A stretch of DNA of 6,822 nt from Chloroflexota bacterium (GTDB taxonomy: Bacteria > Chloroflexota > Dehalococcoidia > UBA2247 > RBG-13-53-26), in contig QMOF01000126.1 in the NCBI GenBank assembly GCA_003650185.1, positions 1-6,822 on the forward strand, in the 5' to 3' direction. Positions 1-5,911 of the stretch are shown here, piece after piece; the stretch's first letter is position 1, and every line of letters starts with the position of its first letter. A program made the position numbers and the translations under genes. Under the pieces are notes generated by a model. The model made no database searches. It had not been told where the DNA came from and saw only the letters and a program-made list of their open reading frames with translations.

Positions 1-41
1 AACCCTTCACTTGCCAATACGTAACCCTCCAGAAACGCTTC

Positions 42-85
42 CTTCACCCAACTTCACCCCATTTTAACCGCGCCTGTGCTAGCCT
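42..85 (+). promoter_or_regulatory. Tandem direct repeats and possible -10 upstream of the response regulator
   Basis: CTTCACC occurs at 42-48 and again at 52-58. A weaker third copy, TTTTAACC, starts at 62, so the period is 10 bp. A possible -10 (TAGCCT, 80-85) follows about 11 bp after the last copy. OmpR/PhoB-family regulators bind direct repeats with a period near one helical turn, placed just before the -10. Autoregulation by the downstream gene is therefore plausible. Another CTTCAC at 5-10 is out of phase. The -10 match is weak, and nothing else is clear in bases 1-130. Confidence 0.35.
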
Positions 86-151
86 AGAGCCACCAATTCA
101 AAGGGCTAGTTCGGCAGGAACCCAGAAATTGTGCCGGGAGAGGTGTTGTCC

Positions 152-895
152 ATGTTAACGAGGGCTATCGTCATCAGTAATGCTCGCGATGACATCGCTT
201 TGATCAAGACAGTCCTCGCCAACGAAGGGATTGAGGTATTGACCTTCAAGAATAGCAGTGCGGCCCTGAAAAGTGTTTACGCTACTATTCCTGACATCGT
301 TATCATGGAGGACCGATTGTCCACAGCGGGTTCTCTCGACCTGTGTCAGCAGATCCGCCAACTGCCACCGATAGCCGTTATCCTCCTGGGCGATGAAGAG
401 TGCCGGGCGGCCAGCGTGATCAACGGCCTGGAGAGGGGAGCCGACTTCTACATGAAGCGGCCGATCAGTATGGCGGAGCTGGTGGCCAGGGTAAAGACCC
501 TGCTACGCCGTCGGGCATACTCGCCTGAACCGGCACGCCGTCTGCTCAGTGTCGAGGGCCCAGTCGCCGGAACCCAGAGCCGGCCCGTCAATCTTACCCC
601 CACCGAGCTCCGTCTCCTGGTATACATGGTCCTTCACCAGGGGCGAGTCATCCCGACGGAGGAGCTGCTGGGCGCTGTCTGGGCCGGCGAGAAGGTGAGT
701 ACAGAATCCGTCAAGTTCCACATCTCGCAACTGCGCCACAAACTCAATCACGGTTCCCCTCAGAGCATACGCAATCATTGGGGCATGGGCTACCGGCTTG
801 CCTCCGCGGAGGAGGACATGGACGGAAGGATTGAGGTACAGATGGTCAGGAATGATGGAACACGAACGGACAACGACCAGAGAGTGTTCGGCTAA
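152..895 (+). CDS. OmpR/PhoB-family response regulator with degenerate receiver
   Basis: This is a cytoplasmic DNA-binding regulator of 247 aa. Residues 4-118 form a receiver domain. Residues 131-217 form a winged helix with the typical LTPTELRLL start, a recognition helix around SVKFHISQLRHKL, and a closing GMGYRL. A polar tail of about 30 residues follows. The receiver is unusual. The acidic pair after strand 1 is S9-N10, the phospho-acceptor Asp is E53 (followed by D54), the conserved Thr/Ser is G80, and the conserved Lys before Pro is R103. Classical phosphorylation is therefore unlikely, and E53 may mimic the phosphorylated state. I chose ATG 152 because GGAGAGG (137-143) sits 8 bases upstream; GTG 131 is an in-frame alternative that adds 7 residues. 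No histidine kinase is adjacent. The next genes are a secreted-protein/SipW cluster 125 bases downstream, which makes that cluster a candidate target by position only. Confidence 0.88.
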   Translation: MLTRAIVISNARDDIALIKTVLANEGIEVLTFKNSSAALKSVYATIPDIVIMEDRLSTAGSLDLCQQIRQLPPIAVILLGDEECRAASVINGLERGADFYMKRPISMAELVARVKTLLRRRAYSPEPARRLLSVEGPVAGTQSRPVNLTPTELRLLVYMVLHQGRVIPTEELLGAVWAGEKVSTESVKFHISQLRHKLNHGSPQSIRNHWGMGYRLASAEEDMDGRIEVQMVRNDGTRTDNDQRVFG

Positions 896-936
896 GAACG
901 AAGCCAGTCGCACAATGTATTGCCAGATGCAGATAA

Positions 937-1014
937 GACCCTGGGTCAGGCCGTAAGGTCAGGCAAGCCCGGTCGATAGGGTGATGGGGATGACCCTTCT
1001 CATGGGGGAAGGAG
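937..1014 (+). promoter_or_regulatory. Structured leader of the secreted-protein operon
   Basis: The 125-base gap before the first secreted-protein gene holds several signals. There is a short palindrome, GACCCTGGGTC (937-947). The direct repeat GGTCAGGC occurs at 944-951 and 957-964, with a partial GGTC at 971. CCTTC (995-999) is complementary to GAAGG (1008-1012), so the strong Shine-Dalgarno AAGGAG (1009-1014) could be hidden in a hairpin. This could be a binding site for the upstream regulator, an RNA control element, or both. I could not match it to a known riboswitch class, and I see no convincing -35/-10 pair. Confidence 0.35.
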
Positions 1015-1020
1015 AGAAAA

Positions 1021-1893
1021 ATGAGAAACAGAATCCTGCTATCGGTCACTCTGGTGGTGGCCCTGGTGGCGGCAGTAGTTGGCGGGGCTTTCGCCGGCTT
1101 TGTGGACACAGAGGTGAGCAAGGGCAACTTTGTCCAGGCGGGCATCTCTGATCTGTTGGTCAACGGGAAGAACGACCCTGTTGGCGCGAAGCTCCAGTTC
1201 GTGCACGCGGCTCCATGCAAGTCCGTTGACTTCTGGATCGACGTATACAACTGGGGCGAGTGCCAGGGCGGTGACCTCTGGATGCACTTCACCAACGTGC
1301 TCTCTACGGAAGCCGGTACAAAGCGCCACAACCAGGTGCGGTACGTCTATGACGCAGTCAGCAACGTAGGCGGCGGCATCCCATTCGGCTACAGACCAGC
1401 GGTAGGCGCTGAGCCGCAGGGCGCCGGTGTTTGGTCCTCCGAGCCCGAGAAGATCGCCGAGGTAGGCGACGGCTGGGTTGGTCAGGTTTACATACCGGAC
1501 GACCACCCCATGCTACAGGGTGAGGACTACGCCAGCGGCATCGCAGCTCACCTGGACATCAAGGTCGAGGTCTGTGACGATGGCCTGGACGGGATCCTGG
1601 ATGACGCCGATGACAACCATGACGGGGAGCTAACTAACGACGAGTACCTTGCGCACGACTGGGTGGTCATACCGAGCCTCACTGGCAAACTCGCCCAGAT
1701 CGAGTGCGAGAAGAACCATTTAGGCTTCCTGCCGACACAGCAGTACGGCTGGATCCACATCGACGCGCACCTGCAGCAGATTGAAGATCCCGAGTGGCCA
1801 GGCGATCCACAACTGAGGTTCTGGCCAACCAACGCTCTCCAGGGTGACAAGGCTACCTGGGACATGCTCTTCGAGCTGGTCACCGACCCGTAA
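1021..1893 (+). CDS. SipW-dependent TasA/CalY-like secreted protein with EF-hand loop
   Basis: This 290-aa protein is predicted to be exported and to act at the cell surface or in the matrix. Residues 1-25 are a signal peptide (MRNR, a hydrophobic core, then GGAFA). It is followed by GFVDTEVSKGNFVQAG, the hallmark of the SipW-cognate signal peptide class, with cleavage likely near A25. The N77-W-G79 motif matches the N-x-G strand motif of TasA-like beta sandwiches. D197-E208 is a complete EF-hand-type calcium loop (Asp, Asn, Asp-Gly, Leu and Glu at positions 1, 3, 5-6, 8 and 12). Four cysteines remain in the mature protein (66, 81, 185, 229). The C-terminus, from about H246 to the end (HLQQIEDP, FWPTNALQGD, MLFEL), recurs in the next gene. 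The start is supported by AAGGAG six bases before ATG. It is the first gene of a cluster that ends in sipW. The exact function is unknown; a matrix fibre or surface-layer role is inferred. Confidence 0.85.
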   Translation: MRNRILLSVTLVVALVAAVVGGAFAGFVDTEVSKGNFVQAGISDLLVNGKNDPVGAKLQFVHAAPCKSVDFWIDVYNWGECQGGDLWMHFTNVLSTEAGTKRHNQVRYVYDAVSNVGGGIPFGYRPAVGAEPQGAGVWSSEPEKIAEVGDGWVGQVYIPDDHPMLQGEDYASGIAAHLDIKVEVCDDGLDGILDDADDNHDGELTNDEYLAHDWVVIPSLTGKLAQIECEKNHLGFLPTQQYGWIHIDAHLQQIEDPEWPGDPQLRFWPTNALQGDKATWDMLFELVTDP

Positions 1894-1909
1894 GGCGGAC
1901 AGCAAGACG

Positions 1910-1944
1910 CTGGGGGATGCCCCTGTTACGGGGGCATCCCCCAG
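1910..1944 (+). terminator. Strong 14-bp hairpin after the first secreted-protein gene
   Basis: CTGGGGGATGCCCC (1910-1923) and GGGGCATCCCCCAG (1931-1944) are perfect inverted repeats around a 7-base loop, TGTTACG. The hairpin begins 17 bases after the stop codon. No U-run follows (the next bases are GCCGAGG), so it is not a canonical intrinsic terminator. It could act as a partial terminator or as a 3' end stabiliser. Either would raise expression of the first gene relative to the downstream genes. Confidence 0.7.
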
Positions 1945-1968
1945 GCCGAGGCTACAACAACACATATG

Positions 1969-2028
1969 GGTCAGCGAGACTGACCACAGCGAAACTGGCA
2001 TTCCGATTATATCACGTAATCTGTGGAG
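1969..2028 (+). promoter_or_regulatory. Leader of the second secreted-protein gene: hairpin, inverted repeat, Shine-Dalgarno
   Basis: GGTCAG (1969-1974) and CTGACC (1980-1985) form a 6-bp hairpin with a 5-base loop. An AT-richer stretch holds GATTA (2005-2009) and TAATC (2017-2021), an inverted repeat with 7 bases between the arms. The best Shine-Dalgarno for the next gene is GGAG (2025-2028), 11 bases before the GTG start, which is rather long. An internal promoter is possible, but no good -35/-10 pair is visible. Confidence 0.3.
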
Positions 2029-2039
2029 TATGAAAAAAG

Positions 2040-3266
2040 GTGAAGATAGCGCGCAACCTGGCGATGATCATATTGACAGTCAGTCTACTCGCCTGGTACG
2101 GACAGGGAATCGTGGCCGGCTTTTCTGACACAGAGCTTAGCACCGAGAACAAGATGTGCTCGGGGTTCATGGCGCTGGAGCTCAACGGCTACGGTGGGCC
2201 AGGGGTGGAAGGAGAGCCCCTCACGGTGGAGCACGCCGTGCCATGCAAGCACTACTTCCAGGACTGGCTCCTGACCAACCTTGGCACCACGACCGGCACC
2301 GTCTATGTAACCGTACAGAACTTGTTCAGTGAGGAAGATGCCCCTGGTACCGGAATCGCCTCATCCGAGCCAGAGCTGGTGGCCGAGGAGGGGGGACAGG
2401 TGGGACAGCAGACGGTGGCCGGGCTGGGAGTTGACCTGGCCAACCTCTGCGACCATGTGGACATGTCCGTCTGGTACGACCTTAACGGTGACGGCGATGT
2501 GGATGACTCAGGCGAGCTGATCGTCGACACCAAGAAGATCAGTCAGCTCGCCGACCTCCGCATAGAGCTGGGAGAGCTTCCCGCACCGGAAGGCAGCACG
2601 GCGGGGCTGGGCGGTGGGTGGGGACAGTATTTCACCTATCATGTCGGCCAAGATGGCGCCTGCATGACATGTTCACTCATGGCCGGCCGGAACATCAATG
2701 CGGGTGCCGTGACCATATGCAATGACGGCACTAGTCTTTATGTCCACCATGACACCCGGGCACTCGGGTGCGGGATGAGCGAGACCCACCTGTACGTGGG
2801 CAAGAACCCGCCGCCGACGATGGCGCCGGGTAAGTTCCTCTGCAAGGACGAGTCCCTCGACGGCGCCACGTGCTGTGAGCATGTCATTCCCCTGAGCGAA
2901 ATCTGCGAGTACCAGCTTGTCCGCGGCAAGATGAAGCCCGTTCCCGGCAGCGAGGGCGTAGTCCCGGGTGACGCTGTCTATATAGCTGCGCACTGCGTGG
3001 TGGATATCGATGGCAGGGAAGAGACAGCCTGGGCCACGCCAGACAGCGCCCGCCTGTTCCGAATCGCCGTACATATGCAGCAGTTGGAAGACCCCAACTG
3101 GACATCAGACGAGTCGTTGAAATGGTGGCCAACCAACGCCTACCAGGGCGACACCTGCTTCTTCGACCTGCTCTTTGAGCTCAACCAGACGCGCTTCGCC
3201 CGCCACTGGACCTGGAATATGGATGACGGACTTCACTTCCTTGTAGTCGATCGTGGTCCGCCGTGA
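2040..3266 (+). CDS. SipW-dependent secreted protein with cysteine-rich inserted domain
   Basis: This 408-aa exported protein is a paralogue of the gene before it. The signal peptide spans residues 1-26 (KIAR, hydrophobic core, GIVA), followed by the SipW-cognate GFSDTELS. Shared features are HAVPCK (65-70), N80-L-G82, SSEPE (108-112) and a calcium-loop-like stretch starting at D147 (DLNGDGDVDDSGE). The shared C-terminal module runs from about 341 to 381 (HMQQLEDP, WWPTNAYQGD, LLFEL). Between the ELGELPA segment (about 176-182) and this module lie about 156 extra residues with no counterpart in the first protein. They hold NDGTSLYV, ETHLYVG, YIAAH and ETAWA, motifs I recall from a domain recurring in bacterial and archaeal surface proteins. 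Nine of the protein's 13 cysteines are in this insert. About 27 extra residues follow the usual end. The start is GTG, chosen because the signal peptide begins there; ATG 2030 is in another frame. Confidence 0.83.
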   Translation: MKIARNLAMIILTVSLLAWYGQGIVAGFSDTELSTENKMCSGFMALELNGYGGPGVEGEPLTVEHAVPCKHYFQDWLLTNLGTTTGTVYVTVQNLFSEEDAPGTGIASSEPELVAEEGGQVGQQTVAGLGVDLANLCDHVDMSVWYDLNGDGDVDDSGELIVDTKKISQLADLRIELGELPAPEGSTAGLGGGWGQYFTYHVGQDGACMTCSLMAGRNINAGAVTICNDGTSLYVHHDTRALGCGMSETHLYVGKNPPPTMAPGKFLCKDESLDGATCCEHVIPLSEICEYQLVRGKMKPVPGSEGVVPGDAVYIAAHCVVDIDGREETAWATPDSARLFRIAVHMQQLEDPNWTSDESLKWWPTNAYQGDTCFFDLLFELNQTRFARHWTWNMDDGLHFLVVDRGPP

Positions 3267-3288
3267 TGGTACAGAAGGGCGAGTTGCC

Positions 3289-3945
3289 ATGAAGCACATC
3301 GTTCTCAATACATCAGTATTGCTGGCAGTGGCCTGCATTGGGTTACTCGGAGTCTACGCAGGGTTCGTCGATACCGAGGTCAGCAGAGACAACACGGTTG
3401 AAGCCGGGGCGCTCGACCTGGTGCTCAGTAACGGAGAACCTTCCAACCTGGGCCACGGTGTCCAGAACACCTGGGTCATCCCTGAGGCTTCACCACACGA
3501 CTCCGTCTCGCGCACAGTGCACTTGACCAACTTCGGAACGCTGGGGGAGCACCTCGACATCCAGTCTGAGTCCACCAATGCCTGGACCATTGACCCCCCA
3601 CCTGCGGAACCCCCTCCACCGAAGGACGCCGTGCTGATAGTGACGGCGATTACGTATGCCGCTGGTACACCTTATGAACAGACCATAGTGTGGGTGGACG
3701 ACATACAGTGGCCCGCTGTCGGGGGCTATCACTTTGACCCGGCACGGATCACCGACTTCAACGGGGATGGTCTGATCTCCCTGGACGAGCTGGAACAGCA
3801 GAAGATACAGTTCACTCCGGCACCCGTTTCAGGGTCCCTGGACTTCCTCATGGCCGTTCAGTTCGAACCGCAGTTCGGTCCTTACCCGGCCGACGACTAC
3901 GAGAACGTGGAAACCAATACCACCATCATATTCAGCTTAGAATAG
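3289..3945 (+). CDS. SipW-dependent TasA/CalY-like secreted protein
   Basis: This 218-aa exported protein is the smallest of the three. Residues 1-24 are the signal peptide, followed by GFVDTEVSRDNTVEAGALDL, a textbook SipW-cognate junction. The stretch SPHDSVSRTVHLTNFGTLGE (68-87) matches the TasA pattern of a beta strand ending in N-x-G (N81-F-G83). A proline-rich stretch at 103-111 may be a linker. D156-E167 is a perfect EF-hand loop (DFNGDGLISLDE). The mature chain has no cysteine, unlike its two relatives. Its C-terminus (FLMAVQFEP, then TTIIFSLE) resembles theirs only distantly. I chose ATG 3289, with GAAGGG (3274-3279) 9 bases upstream, because the signal peptide then starts MKHI. GTG 3253 would overlap the previous gene and add 12 charged residues. 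The gap to the previous stop is 22 bases, so co-translation in one operon is likely. It is the one most like a classical TasA/CalY subunit. Confidence 0.85.
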   Translation: MKHIVLNTSVLLAVACIGLLGVYAGFVDTEVSRDNTVEAGALDLVLSNGEPSNLGHGVQNTWVIPEASPHDSVSRTVHLTNFGTLGEHLDIQSESTNAWTIDPPPAEPPPPKDAVLIVTAITYAAGTPYEQTIVWVDDIQWPAVGGYHFDPARITDFNGDGLISLDELEQQKIQFTPAPVSGSLDFLMAVQFEPQFGPYPADDYENVETNTTIIFSLE

Positions 3946-3967
3946 ACGATTCGAGGCAACGGAAAAC

Positions 3968-4561
3968 ATGGGCACCTTTGCAGCAACCGGCGCCCCGCAC
4001 GCGGCGTCTCACCGACCGCCGCGCAAGAAGCTGACGACTGCTATCAGCTTGCTCACCACCTTGGTGCTGATCGCGCTGATGCTGGCAGTAGTGCTCGGCC
4101 TGGTACTGCCCGCGGCCATCGGCTCCCGGTCCGTGGTAGTCTTCAGCGGCAGCATGGAGCCAGCGCTGCAAGTGGGCGGTCTCGCCTTCGTCCAGCCGGT
4201 GGAGCCCGAGACAGTCAAGCCAGGCGATATCATCGTCTACCACCCGGACCATGACACGGACATCACTTTGTGTCACCGCGTTGTCGAGGTGATAGAAGAC
4301 CCGGCGCTTGTCTTTCATACCAAGGGAGATGCCAACGAAGAGGTTGACCCCTGGGACGTGCCGGCAACATGTATCACCGGAAGAGTCTCATTCGACGTTC
4401 CGTACGCCGGGTACGTGCTGCACTATACCGGGCGCTACGTGAGGACCAGGCTGGGGCTGGCCCTGCTCATTGCTCTTCCCCTGGCGGTGCTCACGACCCT
4501 CACAGCAAGAGACATAGTCCAGTGGCGCACCAGAAAATGGGAACAGCCCCATAGCTCGTGA
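3968..4561 (+). CDS. sipW: Signal peptidase I, SipW type (S26B)
   Basis: This 197-aa membrane serine protease removes signal peptides outside the membrane. Residues 1-21 are a cytoplasmic, Arg/Lys-rich tail, about 24-50 form the first membrane helix, and about 161-179 form the second. The catalytic Ser is S62 in FSGSMEP. The general base is His103 in CHRVVEV, as in archaeal/ER-type and SipW enzymes, rather than the Lys of bacterial LepB. The conserved KGDAN box (119-123) with DP (127-128) and a final G-x-V...P-x-x-GY segment (138-149) are present, so all key residues look intact. It starts 22 bases after the previous stop, with only a weak GGA-type ribosome site. Its position at the end of a cluster of three SipW-cognate proteins makes these its likely substrates. 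The order differs from tapA-sipW-tasA in Bacillus. Confidence 0.92.
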   Translation: MGTFAATGAPHAASHRPPRKKLTTAISLLTTLVLIALMLAVVLGLVLPAAIGSRSVVVFSGSMEPALQVGGLAFVQPVEPETVKPGDIIVYHPDHDTDITLCHRVVEVIEDPALVFHTKGDANEEVDPWDVPATCITGRVSFDVPYAGYVLHYTGRYVRTRLGLALLIALPLAVLTTLTARDIVQWRTRKWEQPHSS

Positions 4562-5123
4562 ATGAGAGTGCAAAACAGGTGAGGCTGCAAGCGGGACCAG
4601 GAACTGAAGCGGCGCTACCTCATCCGTGACTGCGAGCGATTACAGTGGGCCCGGTCTGCGTGCAGAAAAGGCGTTTACGGAGGCGTGCCAGACCGTGCAG
4701 ACCGGATAATAATGTAGATGCAAGTAAGCCTGTGGTAAACATCGTGCAAAGACGCGGCGGGCTTTGTGTTGGCCTGCTGTTGCTCTGCGAAGCCTTGGCC
4801 TGTTGAGCTACATCAAAGGCGTGTATCTCCGGCGGACCTGTCCATGAACCGTGTGCTGCAAGTCCGCCTGAGACAGCCACGGAGCCGTGCCCTCACCAGA
4901 ACACCAAGTGCGTAGCTCGGCCAACCAGGATCACTCTTACACCCCTGAAGTGTACCACACGACTTCGGCTAAGACACGTATCACGGCAGACCGAAACAGT
5001 AAGCGCACCCCCGGAGCAGTCAACCCCAGCACCTGAGGTAACCTTCTCAGGAACGCTGGAAGACGGAGCAGCCAGCAAGCTCATTGTTGGTCAGTGTCGG
5101 CAACCCCAAGCGACAGGTGGTGT
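4562..5123. other. 562-base convergent intergenic region without a convincing gene
   Basis: This stretch lies between the ends of sipW (+) and the MarR gene (-). No frame has both a credible start with a ribosome site and a full-length product. Notable contents are the long inverted repeat at 4651-4705; a hairpin GGCGGAC (4831-4837)/GTCCGCC (4862-4868); a compact palindrome CACGG-AG-CCGTG (4878-4889); and a plus-strand frame from 4660 that is hydrophobic near 4750-4803, stops at TGA 4804, and then stays open across the end of the MarR gene. It may be a decayed gene or simply a long terminator/spacer region. Confidence 0.6.
4651..4705 (+). terminator. Long-stem inverted repeat downstream of sipW
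   Basis: CCGGTCTGC (4651-4659) is perfectly complementary to GCAGACCGG (4697-4705). With two G-U pairs and one G-C pair the stem extends to 12 bp (4651-4662 with 4694-4705) around a 31-base loop. The left arm can instead pair with the nearer GCAGA (4662-4666), giving a small alternative hairpin. It starts about 90 bases after the sipW stop. There is no U-run, so termination is a guess; it could also be mRNA 3' end protection. Confidence 0.4.
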
Positions 5124-5654
5124 CTACCTGGCGGCTATGCCACATTCGGCGGCGTCTTCCGGGATGCGGAAGATCGGCGGAAGCGGCTGCGCCTCTTTGC
5201 CCAACCGCGCCAACGCGCAGTCGCGCACCTTCTTCAATTGCTCGTTAAGTTGCCCAAGCTCTTCCTCGGAGAAGCAGGACTTCAGCATATCCTGGGCCAG
5301 TCCAAGGCCAGCCGGCTTGACGCGGTTCAGCAGGTCTTTCCCCTTTGGCGTAATCTTGACAGTGACCACCCGCTGGTCCTTCGTGCTCCTGGTCTTCTTG
5401 ATCAGCCCGGCCTTCCTCATCCGGCTCAACTGGGCAGAGACGCTGTGCTGCTCCCGAAACGTATAGACCGCCAGCTGGCCGGGCGTCAAGGCGCTCTTGC
5501 AATGGTCCAGGATGAGCAGCATGTTGAACTGCGCCAGCGTGGTGTCATGCCGGCCCAGCTCTGACTCCACGGCCTTGTAAGATGCCTCGAACGCCTGTGA
5601 CATCAGTGTCCACGTGTTCAGGTACGGAAACCTTGTCAGATTCCAATCGTGCAT
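5124..5654 (-). CDS. MarR-family winged-helix transcriptional regulator
   Basis: This is a 176-aa cytoplasmic DNA-binding regulator, expected to act as a dimer and often as a ligand-controlled repressor. The N-terminal helices (about 1-35) and C-terminal helices (about 128-155) would form the dimer interface. The winged helix spans about 40-112. Its recognition helix is around VSAQLSRMRKAGLI (72-85) and its wing carries the family signature D93-x-R95 (TKDQRVVTVKITPKG). A short proline-rich C-terminal tail follows (157-176). I chose the start at 5654, reading down, because TAAGGAGGAGAG lies just before this ATG; a longer in-frame start would add 33 residues with no family match. It is divergent from a NarL-family regulator, and a palindrome lies in the spacer of its best promoter, which suggests autorepression. 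The ligand and targets cannot be read from the sequence. It converges on sipW from 562 bases away, so it is not part of that operon. Confidence 0.9.
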   Translation of the reverse strand: MHDWNLTRFPYLNTWTLMSQAFEASYKAVESELGRHDTTLAQFNMLLILDHCKSALTPGQLAVYTFREQHSVSAQLSRMRKAGLIKKTRSTKDQRVVTVKITPKGKDLLNRVKPAGLGLAQDMLKSCFSEEELGQLNEQLKKVRDCALARLGKEAQPLPPIFRIPEDAAECGIAAR

Positions 5655-5816
5655 TCTCTCCTCCTTATTGCCTGCAAGTCCATCCAGCCACCGACCGAAC
5701 CCCGGCGAGAACCAGTCCTGGCCTCTCCTCCTTACCAACGCATTCCATCCCAACTATCACCGTTCACTACCCCTGCGCCGATACGCCCATCTGCGCTCAT
5801 CCCCGGCTCGACCAGC

Positions 5817-5854
5817 TTGTACGATAATATGATAGATTCTATAAGCCGTGCCAA
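5817..5854. promoter_or_regulatory. Overlapping divergent promoters with a central palindrome
   Basis: Minus strand, toward the MarR gene: TTGGCA (5854-5849), a 17-bp spacer, then CATATT (5831-5826). Plus strand, toward the response regulator: TTGTAC (5817-5822), a 17-bp spacer, then TATAAG (5840-5845). The palindrome ATAGA-T-TCTAT (5832-5842) lies inside the minus-strand spacer and overlaps the plus-strand -10. A protein bound there would block both promoters, which is the usual arrangement for MarR autoregulation. The rest of the 374-base gap toward the MarR start (about 5655-5816) shows no clear feature beyond the Shine-Dalgarno. Confidence 0.45.
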
Positions 5855-5911
5855 CTATGGTACTAGCGCTTCTCTTGCAGCCTAGTCTCACCTTGAGGAT
5901 ACATCTGCGCC

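Noticed and set aside
896..1020. Possible cyclic-di-GMP riboswitch before the secreted-protein operon
   Set aside because: GGTCAGGCAAGCC vaguely resembles part of the class I core, but the GNRA-like loop, the paired receptor and the other conserved segments are absent.
2673..3074. Minus-strand open frame of 133 codons inside the second secreted-protein gene
   Set aside because: Shadow frame of a gene with a clear signal peptide and paralogue alignment.
4562..4720. Possible cobalamin riboswitch on the minus strand (CCCACTGTAA)
   Set aside because: Only a short match to one conserved box; the rest of the consensus is missing and no suitable gene lies downstream on that strand.
4801..4868. Cys-TGA with a downstream hairpin as a selenocysteine site
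   Set aside because: There is no ribosome site or recognisable selenoprotein, the hairpin loop is far larger than a bacterial SECIS, and TGA serves as an ordinary stop in two neighbouring genes.
4620..4880. Minus-strand open frame of 86 codons
   Set aside because: No ribosome site, low-complexity composition and no recognisable motif; it overlaps the inverted repeats.
5137..5564. Plus-strand open frames over the MarR gene
   Set aside because: They are antisense to a well-supported MarR gene with a strong Shine-Dalgarno, and their translations match no family I know.
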